Source: Candidatus Bipolaricaulota bacterium
GTDB lineage: Bacteria > Bipolaricaulota > Bipolaricaulia > Bipolaricaulales > Bipolaricaulaceae
NCBI GenBank assembly: GCA_021163465.1
Contig: JAGGWU010000084.1
Coordinates: 1-9,320, forward strand
DNA length: 9,320 nucleotides
Reading direction: 5' to 3'
Shown here: in pieces, positions 1-6,369 of the stretch
How positions within the stretch are numbered: the first letter of the stretch is position 1
Layout of the letters: each line of letters begins with the position of its first letter
The notes under the pieces: model-generated
Told to the model about the DNA's origin: nothing
The model's input: only the letters and a program-made list of their open reading frames with translations
The model's database searches: none
Made by a program: the position numbers and the translations under genes

Positions 1-252
1 CTCGAGAAGCTATCGCGCCAGATTCCCTTCCAAGAGGCCTATATCTTTGGCTCGTTGGCGAAGCAATATCGATATTTCGACGAGTCCGACATCGATGTGG
101 CCTTCGTGGGCTTAAGGGATGAGGATTTCTTCCAAGCGATGGCCTTTCTCTCTCTAGAGCTTGGGCTTGATGTAGATGTCGTCCAACTGGAGGGTCACCC
201 CCTGCGTGAGAAGATCCTGAGGGAGGGAATAAGGTGGACGAGGAGCGGTTGA
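1..252 (+). CDS. mntA: MntA-like MNT nucleotidyltransferase antitoxin, 5' end missing
   Basis: The reading frame is open from base 1 to a TGA at 250-252, giving 83 residues with the N terminus outside the window. Near residue 19 it has the minimal nucleotidyltransferase signature: Gly-Ser, an 11-residue spacer, then the Asp-Ile-Asp metal-binding pair (SDIDVAF). A later DVDVV segment fits the third acidic strand. MntA proteins of this family AMPylate a tyrosine in the partner HepT RNase and so neutralise it (family knowledge). The next gene is a HepT remnant whose start lies inside the last 19 bases of this gene, the usual antitoxin-first layout with tight coupling. The short C-terminal part (PLREKILREG) resembles other small MNT proteins, so the gene probably ends naturally. 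The spacer is one residue longer than the common GSx10DxD. Family assignment is firm; calling it an antitoxin depends on the neighbour. Confidence 0.85.
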   Translation, partial: LEKLSRQIPFQEAYIFGSLAKQYRYFDESDIDVAFVGLRDEDFFQAMAFLSLELGLDVDVVQLEGHPLREKILREGIRWTRSG

Positions 253-672
253 GCCTCTTCAAGGCTTCCATCGAGGCCCAACGGAGGGAGATCGAACGGA
301 TCTTCGACAGGATAGAGGAGCGACGCCAGGGGGAGGGGGTTGCCTACCTGGAGGGTCTCGCTTATCAACTCCACAGTTTGTAAGATCATCGCCGAGTTCT
401 TCGAAAACCGAATCGAGGACCGAGCTAGATATCATCGAGAGCTCCTTTGGCGGATGAAGATCCCCATAGAGGGAGTGCGACTGGCGCTGCTCTCCGAGGA
501 GAGCTACAAGCTCCTTGACTCGTTGCGGGCGTTTCGCCACTTCTTCAGGCACGCTTATTCTTACGAGCTTGACCCCAGAAAAGTGGCCCTGGTGGTGGAG
601 GACGCCCTCAAGCTCAAGAAGCTCTATCAGCGGGATATCGACCGTTTTCTGGAGCAACTCCGCCCCGAGTAG
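234..672 (+). pseudogene. hepT: HepT-like HEPN RNase toxin, frameshifted
   Basis: A GTG at 234, about seven bases after a GGGAGGG ribosome-binding site, opens a frame that runs through a HepT-like first helix (YLEGLAYQLHSL) to a TAA at 366-368. The rest of the protein continues in another frame from about 367: KIIAEFFENRIEDRARYH and onward to TAG at 670-672. The HEPN RNase motif R-x4-H-x-Y is intact at 535-558 (RHFFRHAY); its tyrosine is the residue MntA enzymes AMPylate. From memory of the family, HepT proteins have about seven extra residues between the LHSLY-like segment and the IIA-like segment (as in LHSFYTGLERIFELIA). A loss of about 23 bases at the junction near 366 would explain both the missing helix turn and the shift. 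As it stands the gene makes a peptide of 44 residues, or a second piece only if translation restarts. A sequencing error is possible, but a single-base error would still leave the helix short. Confidence 0.82.
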
Positions 673-1044
673 AGGAAAAAAAGACGGAGCGATCCCGGGG
701 GCTCACCCTCGACCGCATGCTTTAGGAAACCGAAAGGGTATATGAGGAGGTTCTGAAAATAACTAACAAAGCGGCCGCAACTTCAGGGCGCAGACGTTCC
801 GGTTCGAGCAGACCCCAAAGGAAAAGGCAACGCTGGGGCTTGGGGGGTGGCGCTTGAGGAGCAATAAGATGAACGGGAAGTAGGGCGGTGTTACTTCAGC
901 CCGGCCTCTATGGAAGCCCTCTACCAAAACGAACAGAGCGAAATTAGGGCTCAAGTGGAATTGACAGAGGAGGTGGCGGTCGGATAGGCTAAGATCTTGA
1001 AGGAACCCAATTTACACCGCTTGTTGGGACATGATCGTTGCTTT
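673..1044. other. Convergent intergenic stretch, possible decayed coding remnant
   Basis: This 372-base gap separates the 3' end of the hepT remnant (plus strand) from the 3' end of the fucose-isomerase-like gene (minus strand). I see no intact gene with a ribosome-binding site. On the plus strand two short protein-like pieces lie in different frames and are cut by stops: one at about 767-883 (includes AQTFRFEQTPKEKA) and one at about 868-987 (includes YFSPASMEALYQNEQSEIRA). They could be the remains of a gene broken by frameshifts, but I do not recognise the family. No strong rho-independent terminator is visible. A CCCAA/TTGGG hairpin at 1006-1028 has only five pairs and no clear T-run. Confidence 0.4.
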
Positions 1045-2244
1045 CTAGTCGTGGAAGTCTTCGGAGAGGAAGAGGGAGTGGAAGGCCTCGAGGACATCCC
1101 GGTGATGGCCGGGGATGAGGACGTGATGGTTCCCCAGCGGCTCCCGCAGGAGCTTCCTCAGCGCCCCTTTCGGGGCCTTAAAGACCACCTGGGTGCGGCA
1201 GAGGTCCGGACGCCTTTCCTCTTCCCCTAACACCTTCCCTTCGACGAAGAAGCCCTTCTCAAGGGTCCTTCCCCCGAAACGAACGAGGGTGTACGGCCCT
1301 TCCTGGAGCCTCCCTTCCACCGCGACTCCGGTCCCGGACTCGAAGTGGCTCCGCAGCCTGTAGCCCTCGAGGAGCGCCAGGGGCGCGGTGCAGTGAGCGA
1401 GCAGCAGTCGTTCCCCTTTCGGGTCGATGTCCACAGGGTTGCCCACAAATCCCGGGAGCCCCGTGAGGAGGTGGGAAAGGACCAGCGCGATCAGGGAAGG
1501 GACGTCCCCTTCACAGGCCGCGGGGATCCCCTCGGAAGGGAGCCGGGCCAAGGCCCAGCAGGCGGTGACCCCTTCCCGGATGAGATCGAAGCACGCGATG
1601 GTCAAGGCGTCCAACTTCTCGGCCTCGACGAGGTCCCGCAGGGCGGCATGAAGTCCTGCAGCCGTTTGCAACTCTTCTTCCCCCGGCTCCACCCGTTCCC
1701 CGGGCGGGGGCTCCACTGCCTGGGTGGGCCGCACTTCTTGCGGAATTTCCACGAAGCTCAACCCGAGCCTCTCTTCCAGGGCCCGAAGGTCTGGACAGCT
1801 GGCCAGAAGCCACGGCGATGGTTTCCCGATGAGCCCTACCCTCTTTCCCCGCAGTCCTCGGGCAAGCTCGCTTACCCGAAGAAGCACCTCCAACCTCCCC
1901 GGGGCCTCGCGGTCCCCCAGGTGCAACACCTCCGCGTGGACACGGCGCTCCCGCAGCGCCGCGGCCACCTCCAACGCGGCGGGGAGGGAGTTGTGCCCCG
2001 GGTGGGCGATCAGTACATACGGGCCTCTGCTACCGCCCAGAAGCTGCATGAACTCGTGCTCCACACCCCCGGTGAGGAACAAGACGAATTTGAGCGGCTC
2101 CTCGACCACTTCATGGGGGGAGCCTTCGCGGAACCGGCGCCGCAGGATTTCCCATCGGGAAAGGAGACGTTGCGAGGTAACTCCCCGACCCCCGTGGCCG
2201 GGCGAGCGCAAGGGAAGCAACGGGATCGGCGCTAAAGCGGCCAC
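1045..2244 (-). CDS. Fucose/arabinose isomerase-like protein (COG2407-type)
   Basis: This 399-residue protein resembles the L-fucose/L-arabinose isomerase superfamily, but its substrate is unknown. The N-terminal half has Rossmann-like segments (KFVLFLTGG at 52-60, YVLIAHPGHNS at 76-86, KRVGLIGKPSPWLL at 134-147). The C-terminal half carries the conserved block ACEGDVPSL (243-251), GNPVDID (268-274), LLAHCTAP (281-288), SHFESGTG (299-306) and GNHHVLIPGHHR (371-382). By analogy with sugar isomerases, Glu245, Asp272, His284 and His373/374 are candidate metal ligands (inference). The gene is the last of the operon. A GTG at 2244 overlaps the end of rbfA by 13 bases, with no good ribosome-binding site. 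The first 40-50 residues look unlike a folded domain, so translation may begin later, for example at the GTG at 2109. It stops with TAG at 1045-1047. A sugar-isomerase role would be unexpected beside translation genes. Confidence 0.75.
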   Translation of the reverse strand: MAALAPIPLLPLRSPGHGGRGVTSQRLLSRWEILRRRFREGSPHEVVEEPLKFVLFLTGGVEHEFMQLLGGSRGPYVLIAHPGHNSLPAALEVAAALRERRVHAEVLHLGDREAPGRLEVLLRVSELARGLRGKRVGLIGKPSPWLLASCPDLRALEERLGLSFVEIPQEVRPTQAVEPPPGERVEPGEEELQTAAGLHAALRDLVEAEKLDALTIACFDLIREGVTACWALARLPSEGIPAACEGDVPSLIALVLSHLLTGLPGFVGNPVDIDPKGERLLLAHCTAPLALLEGYRLRSHFESGTGVAVEGRLQEGPYTLVRFGGRTLEKGFFVEGKVLGEEERRPDLCRTQVVFKAPKGALRKLLREPLGNHHVLIPGHHRDVLEAFHSLFLSEDFHD

Positions 2245-2546
2245 CGCTTAAGAGGATCCTCCCAGGCGAACCGGAGGGAAGGCACGCGCCTGAGGTCCAT
2301 CCGGTGGGCAAGCTCCGTGCGCAGGAAGCCCGCGTCGCGGGCCAAGGCGGAAAGCACCGCTTCCCTCAGCGCTTCATCCCCAGCGAACACGTACACCGTG
2401 GCCCGCTGCCCGTTGGCCGAAAGCTCCACCCCCACGATATCGGGGAGGGTCTCCTTCAACACGGGGTCCCTGAGCTCGGTAGCGATGATGTCGGAGAGCT
2501 CCCGCTGGATCTCCGCCTCGATCCTGGCCTTCACACGTGGGTTCAT
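2232..2546 (-). CDS. rbfA: Ribosome-binding factor A
   Basis: RbfA binds the 30S subunit late in maturation and helps 16S rRNA 5'-end processing, notably in the cold (family knowledge). The 104-residue product has the family layout. It opens with MNPRVKARIEAEIQRELSDI, then a central strand with an Asn-Gly turn (VELSANGQRATVYV), and ends with the helix and strand FLRTELAHRMDLRRVPSLRF followed by WEDPL. Only a few residues follow that last strand, so it is a short version of a family usually near 110-130 residues. The ATG at 2546 shares one base with the ylxP stop (TGATG), which suggests translational coupling. Its TAG at 2232-2234 lies inside the start of the isomerase-like gene. The position directly after infB and ylxP is the classic one. 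Confidence 0.93.
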   Translation of the reverse strand: MNPRVKARIEAEIQRELSDIIATELRDPVLKETLPDIVGVELSANGQRATVYVFAGDEALREAVLSALARDAGFLRTELAHRMDLRRVPSLRFAWEDPLKRWPL

Positions 2547-2824
2547 CAGAAAACCTCCAGCTTGTGGTCCTCAAGGTAGAATTCCCGGGACCCCTGGAGC
2601 TTCTCCACGATCTCCTCCATCATCCCCTCGGCGTAGGCCCCGTCGCTAGAGACGTTGACCAAAGCCAGGATCACGAGGTCACGTTCTTGGGAAGGGATCT
2701 CCGCTACGGAAACGTTGAATTGGCGTCTCAGGCGTGCCACCAGTCCCTCCACCACCGAGCGGCGCTCCTTTATGTTCGCGACGCGATAAAGCCGCAACCT
2801 CACCTCGAGGAGCCGGATGTGCAT
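2546..2824 (-). CDS. ylxP: YlxP-like DUF503 protein
   Basis: This 92-residue protein begins MHIRLLEVRLRLYRVANIKE, followed by RRSVVEGLVARLRRQFNVSVAEI, the recognisable DUF503 pattern with its KE(K/R)R helix start. A strand with the Val-Ser-Ser-Asp turn and a C-terminal helix plus short strand follow. The family is small and cytosolic, usually encoded between infB and rbfA. It has been linked to 30S assembly in some bacteria, but its biochemical role is not settled. The ATG at 2824 lies 18 bases after the infB stop, with only a weak AGGCG-type ribosome-binding site, so it may depend on coupling to infB. Full length for the family, with no damage visible. Confidence 0.9.
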   Translation of the reverse strand: MHIRLLEVRLRLYRVANIKERRSVVEGLVARLRRQFNVSVAEIPSQERDLVILALVNVSSDGAYAEGMMEEIVEKLQGSREFYLEDHKLEVF

Positions 2825-2842
2825 CTTCTGCCCGCGTCGCCT

Positions 2843-4609
2843 TCAGGCGGGCTGGATCACCTTGACTTCGTACACTTCCAGGATATCCCCGGGCTTCACC
2901 TTGTCGAAGTCCTTTATGCGGATGCCGCACTCCTTTCCTTCCTTCATCTCTTGGACGTCCTGGGCGAAGTGCTTGAGGGATGCGATCTCGCCAGTGAAGA
3001 CCTCTTCGCCGTCGCGGATCACCTTCACTTTGCCGTTCCGGATCACCTTTCCTTCGCGCACGCGGCACCCGGCCACAACCCCCACCCCGGAGATCTTGAA
3101 GGTGCGCAGCACCTCGGCCTCGCCCACCTTGGTCTCCACGTATTGCGGGCCGAGCAGGCGCTTCCCGGCAAGCTCGATTTCACGGATGAGGTCGTAGATG
3201 ATCTCGTAGGTACGTACCGGAACCCCATGTTGCTCGATGACCTTCCGCGCTTTGGGGTCGACCCTGACCCCGAAGCCCACTACCAATGGCTCCCCCTCTT
3301 CCACCGAGGCGGCGAGGAGGATGTCCGACTCGGTGATGGGCCCCACCCCCGCGTGGAGCAACTCGATATCCACGTTTTCGATCTGGATCGTCCCGAGTTC
3401 CAGTTTCGCCGCTTCCAGAGCTCCCACGGTGGCGGCTTTAAGCACCAACTTGAGCTTTTTCTTCTCTCGCTGGGCGAATAGCTCCTCGAAGGTGCGAGGA
3501 AAGCGGGGCTCGGGAGGTTTCTTCCGAGCTTCTTTTCTTTCTGAGACGATCCTTTCCGCCTCGCGGGGGTTCTTGACCCGCTCTACTCGTTCCCCCGGCT
3601 GGGGGACGTCGGAGAGGCCGAGGATCTGGGCGGGCATCCCGGGAGTGGCCTCCTTGATCTGTTTCCCTTGGTGGTCGATCAGGGCGCGGATCCGGCCCCA
3701 GGTGGTACCCACCACGATCACGTCCCGCACCCGCAGGATCCCGTTCTTCACCACCGCCGTGGCCACGGGGCCCCGGGACGGGTCGAGATGCGATTCGATC
3801 ACCCAGGCCTCCAGTTCCCCCTTGGGATCGCCGCGGATGTCGTGGAGGTCGGCCACCAAAAGGATCATCTCCAGGAGCTCGTCCACCCCGTCGCCCTTGA
3901 GGGCGGAGATGGGCACCATGATCGTCTCGCCGCCCCACTCCTCGGGAACGAAGCCCATATCCGCCAATTGTTGGCGGACCTTATCGGGATTGGCGTTGGG
4001 TTTATCGATCTTGTTGATGGCCACGATCATAGGGACCCCGGCGGCCTTGATGTGGTCGATGGCCTCCACGGTTTGGGCCATGACCCCGTCATCGGCGGCT
4101 ACCACCAGGACCGCAATATCGGTCACCTGGGCTCCCCGGGCGCGCATGGCGGTGAAGGCGCGGTGGCCCGGGGTATCGATGAAGGTGATGGTGCGGCCGT
4201 TGTATTCCACCTGATAGGCCCCGATGGATTGGGTGATTCCCCCGGCCTCTTTTTCCGCTACCTTGGTTCTGCGGATGGTGTCAAGGAGGGTGGTTTTCCC
4301 GTGGTCGATGTGTCCCAGGACCGCCACCACCGGCGGACGGGGGATACCCGGCTTGGGCTTTTCTTTCTCCGGGGCCTTTTGCACCGCGGCGGTGGACGCC
4401 TCCTCTTTCGTTTTCACGGAGGCTTCGGATGGGGCCTCCTTTTTGCCTGCGCGTTCGAGGAGGAGCTCCTTTATCACCTCGGCCTCCTCCTCGCTCACCG
4501 TGCTCACCGCCCGCAGGCCCTCCATGCCTAAATCGGAAAGGACCCGCAAAAGCTCCCGGGAGGTAATTCCCAGCTCCCGCGCGATCTCATACACCCTTTT
4601 CCGCGCCAA
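2843..4609 (-). CDS. infB: Translation initiation factor IF-2
   Basis: IF-2 is the GTPase that brings initiator fMet-tRNA to the 30S subunit and promotes 50S joining. The 588-residue product has an IF2-N helical domain (about 5-50, RVYEIARELGITSRELLRVL), a short charged linker rich in Lys, Glu and Pro (about 55-90), the G domain (about 92-260), then domains II, III and the C-terminal tRNA-binding domain ending at VKVIQPA. GTPase motifs are G1 GHIDHGKT (99-106), G2 GGITQS (123-128), G3 DTPGH (145-149, catalytic His149) and G4 NKID (199-202). Ser128 stands where most IF-2 proteins have His (GGITQH), and Arg150 follows DTPGH where Glu or Ala is usual. The linker is much shorter than in enterobacterial IF-2. 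The start is a TTG, supported by GAGGGAG at 4616-4622, six bases away, and by the N-terminal domain beginning at once. It lies 21 bases after rpmH. Confidence 0.97.
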   Translation of the reverse strand: MARKRVYEIARELGITSRELLRVLSDLGMEGLRAVSTVSEEEAEVIKELLLERAGKKEAPSEASVKTKEEASTAAVQKAPEKEKPKPGIPRPPVVAVLGHIDHGKTTLLDTIRRTKVAEKEAGGITQSIGAYQVEYNGRTITFIDTPGHRAFTAMRARGAQVTDIAVLVVAADDGVMAQTVEAIDHIKAAGVPMIVAINKIDKPNANPDKVRQQLADMGFVPEEWGGETIMVPISALKGDGVDELLEMILLVADLHDIRGDPKGELEAWVIESHLDPSRGPVATAVVKNGILRVRDVIVVGTTWGRIRALIDHQGKQIKEATPGMPAQILGLSDVPQPGERVERVKNPREAERIVSERKEARKKPPEPRFPRTFEELFAQREKKKLKLVLKAATVGALEAAKLELGTIQIENVDIELLHAGVGPITESDILLAASVEEGEPLVVGFGVRVDPKARKVIEQHGVPVRTYEIIYDLIREIELAGKRLLGPQYVETKVGEAEVLRTFKISGVGVVAGCRVREGKVIRNGKVKVIRDGEEVFTGEIASLKHFAQDVQEMKEGKECGIRIKDFDKVKPGDILEVYEVKVIQPA

Positions 4610-4615
4610 CGGCCA

Positions 4616-4622
4616 CTCCCTC
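4616..4622 (-). promoter_or_regulatory. Ribosome-binding site deciding the TTG start of infB
   Basis: On the minus strand this reads GAGGGAG, six bases before the TTG at 4609. A nearby GTG at 4617-4615 is in another frame, so this purine-rich site supports the TTG as the infB start. Confidence 0.6.
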
Positions 4623-4630
4623 TCTTTCGC

Positions 4631-4768
4631 TCAGGGGGTTAGGCGCCAACGGCCCTTGCGACGTCTACGGGCGATGACCGCCCGTCCCCCCGGGGTGCTC
4701 ATACGCGCCAGGAATCCATGGGTTCGCTTGCGACGCCGGCGATGCGGTTGATATGTGCGCTTCGGCAT
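4631..4768 (-). CDS. rpmH: Ribosomal protein L34 (bL34)
   Basis: This 45-residue gene is easy to miss because of its length. It reads MPKRTYQPHRRRRKRTHGFL, then ARMSTPGGRAVIARRRRKGR and a short tail WRLTP. It is a clear bL34 match: the KRT(Y/F)QP start, the basic RRRKR(T/V)HGF segment and the ARMST.GGR core are diagnostic. L34 is a small basic protein of the 50S subunit that packs against 23S rRNA. The ATG at 4768 has a perfect AGGAGG five bases upstream, the best ribosome-binding site in the operon, fitting high expression. In most bacteria rpmH is followed by rnpA near dnaA. Here it sits between rnhB (48-base gap) and infB (21-base gap), and no rnpA is present. Confidence 0.96.
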   Translation of the reverse strand: MPKRTYQPHRRRRKRTHGFLARMSTPGGRAVIARRRRKGRWRLTP

Positions 4769-4773
4769 TCCAA

Positions 4774-4779
4774 CCTCCT
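4774..4779 (-). promoter_or_regulatory. Consensus ribosome-binding site of rpmH
   Basis: The minus strand reads AGGAGG here, five bases before the rpmH ATG. It is the only perfect Shine-Dalgarno I saw in this operon and fixes the start of the small gene. Confidence 0.8.
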
Positions 4780-4816
4780 CGACAGGGATCTTCAGGGATT
4801 TTGCCCGCAGTGCCCT

Positions 4817-5500
4817 TCAATTGCAAGTACGATCCCGTTTTTGGGAAGTGCTGCCGATGTGCAAGGTGGGGTCGAGGACCTTATTGACCGTGGCCCATCG
4901 TCTCCGGCAAATGGGGGGTAAATCCCTATGGGTTTCCCACCAATCCCGGAGGAACTTCTGCACGGCCCGCTCTCCGGGGTATCCCCAGCCGAAATCGCCG
5001 AAGCGCTTTCGCAACCACACTACATATGCATCCCGGGTTACCTTGGCGAGGATCGACGCTAGCCCCACGACCGGGGAGTCCCGATCCGCCTTGGGGGCGA
5101 TGGAGAGTGGAGGAACCTTCTCCCCCATGGAGTGAAGCCTGGCGGCCAAGCGTTTTCGGAAAGAAGGAATGGCGCGGGGGGAAACGGGGGCGTCGAGGAC
5201 CACATGACCGGGGGTGAGTATCCCAATAAGCTCGGCCGCCGCGGAAAGCTCAAGCTCCGTGAGGTTTCGGGTGTCAATATCTTCCGGTGGTATCACCCGA
5301 ACCCGCCCCCCCGAGGCAAGGGGGAGGAGCTCAACGAGGAGCTTTTTTCGTCTTTTACGCGGAACGGTTTTGGAATCGGCTACTCCCAAGGAACGCAACC
5401 GGGAAAGGGCTTCCTCCTCCACCAGGACCCCGGCCACCACCAGGGGACCGAGCAGGGCCCCCCGCCCGGCCTCGTCTATCCCCAGGATCCTTATGGCCAC
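4817..5500 (-). CDS. rnhB: Ribonuclease HII, archaeal-like type
   Basis: RNase HII cuts RNA in RNA/DNA hybrids and single ribonucleotides embedded in DNA. The 227-residue protein has every expected motif: GIDEAGRG (7-14, catalytic Asp9 and Glu10), ADSK (41-44), a strand with Asp103 (VVLDAP), and KADRDSPVVGLASILAKVTRD (137-157) with Asp139. The C-terminal part, FGDFGWGYPGERAVQKFL and then LPPICRRRW (194-202), resembles archaeal RNase HII (GDIGSGYPSDPKT...LP..ART.W in Methanocaldococcus, from memory). It lacks the bacterial HKGYxTxxH...GPxPIHRxSF pattern. The GTG at 5500 is chosen because the catalytic strand begins four residues later; upstream in-frame sequence is the rhomboid gene read in another frame. 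It overlaps the rhomboid stop by 10 bases, with only a weak GGGG-type binding site, so coupling is likely. Confidence 0.94.
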   Translation of the reverse strand: MAIRILGIDEAGRGALLGPLVVAGVLVEEEALSRLRSLGVADSKTVPRKRRKKLLVELLPLASGGRVRVIPPEDIDTRNLTELELSAAAELIGILTPGHVVLDAPVSPRAIPSFRKRLAARLHSMGEKVPPLSIAPKADRDSPVVGLASILAKVTRDAYVVWLRKRFGDFGWGYPGERAVQKFLRDWWETHRDLPPICRRRWATVNKVLDPTLHIGSTSQKRDRTCN

Positions 5501-6351
5501 CAGCCCCAAGGTGGGCGGTAGTAACGCCTGGCCCGCCACCACCGCACAAGCCCCGGTGTCACCCAGCGTTTCTTGAAGGGGAAGACCAAAAGCACCCCGG
5601 TGATGAACCCCCCAAGGTGGGCGAACCACGCTACCCCGCCCAGATCGATCATGCTAATGCTGCCCAAAGCGGAGAAGAGTTGAATGAAGAACCAGAACCC
5701 AAGGAAAAGGACCGCGGGAAGCTCCATGAAGTAGTAAAAGAAGAAAAACGGGACCAGGGTCAGGATCCGGGACCAGGGGAAGAGCACGAGGTACGCCCCC
5801 ATCACCCCGGAGATCGCCCCGGATGCCCCCACCATGGGCACCATGGAGCCCGGTGCCACCGCCATCTGGGTGAAGGCCGCTCCCAGGCCGCAGAGGATGT
5901 AAAAGAGGGCGAAGCGGGCGCTTCCCATGGCCCACTCAACGTTGTCGCCGAAAAGCCAGAGGTACCACATGTTCCCGATGAGATGGAACCATCCCCCGTG
6001 GAGGAACATGGAGGTGAGCACAACAAAGAAGATGGGAATCGGGATGGTGGGGGGGAGATCCTTTCCGGACCAGAACTCCGCCGGGACCAAACCCCACTGA
6101 ATTATGAAGTAATCCCGCTCCGAGATGGGAAAGCGATCGGCACGGGCCCCGAATATCCGGAAGAAAGCGCTCGCTTTGGTCCAGGGAGGGAGCTTGCCGA
6201 ACTCCTCATACCAGGGAAGGAGGTTTACGAACCGCACATCGTTGGGGGAATGACCGAGCTCGATGAAGAAAACGATCACGTTGAGGGCGATAATGGCGAT
6301 CACCACATATGGCGTCTTCCAGCGTGGCTGCGTATCCCTAAGGGGAAACAA
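5491..6351 (-). CDS. Rhomboid-family intramembrane serine protease
   Basis: Rhomboids cleave transmembrane substrates inside the lipid bilayer using a Ser-His dyad. This 286-residue membrane protein begins MFPLRDTQPRWKTPYVVIAI, the usual (M)(I/F)PLRD start, followed by a first membrane helix. A long loop (about 35-103) leads to the conserved HGGWFHLIGNMWYLWLFGDN block (118-137). The nucleophile is Ser177 in GASGAISG and the catalytic His is His245 in WFAHLGGFITG; both are present, so it should be active. The loop before the second helix is long. The C-terminal tail is rich in Arg, Trp and Tyr (WWRARRYYRPP). The start is a TTG, the first possible start after an in-frame TGA, with GGTGATGG shortly upstream. 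Its last 10 bases overlap rnhB. It is the first gene of the operon, divergent from the HAD gene. The substrate cannot be predicted. Confidence 0.94.
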   Translation of the reverse strand: MFPLRDTQPRWKTPYVVIAIIALNVIVFFIELGHSPNDVRFVNLLPWYEEFGKLPPWTKASAFFRIFGARADRFPISERDYFIIQWGLVPAEFWSGKDLPPTIPIPIFFVVLTSMFLHGGWFHLIGNMWYLWLFGDNVEWAMGSARFALFYILCGLGAAFTQMAVAPGSMVPMVGASGAISGVMGAYLVLFPWSRILTLVPFFFFYYFMELPAVLFLGFWFFIQLFSALGSISMIDLGGVAWFAHLGGFITGVLLVFPFKKRWVTPGLVRWWRARRYYRPPWGWWP

Positions 6352-6369
6352 ATTCCATCACCGTTTAAG

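Noticed and set aside
360..372. Programmed frameshift in hepT
   Set aside because: No slippery heptamer or downstream stimulatory structure is evident, and a shift alone would still leave the conserved helix about seven residues short.
1006..1028. CCCAA/TTGGG hairpin as terminator of the minus-strand operon
   Set aside because: Only five base pairs, a 13-base loop and no run of T after it on the transcribed strand.
1345..2251. Plus-strand frames opposite the isomerase-like gene
   Set aside because: No domain pattern and no ribosome-binding site; the minus-strand frame has conserved superfamily blocks along its length.
2537..4531. Long plus-strand open frames opposite infB and ylxP
   Set aside because: They are antisense to infB and ylxP, which have unmistakable motifs. 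The predicted proteins are rich in His, Asp, Ser and Arg in the way typical of reverse-strand reading of GC-rich genes.
5501..5629. N-terminal extension of RNase HII
   Set aside because: These 43 residues are the rhomboid C terminus in another frame; the catalytic strand starts just after the GTG at 5500.
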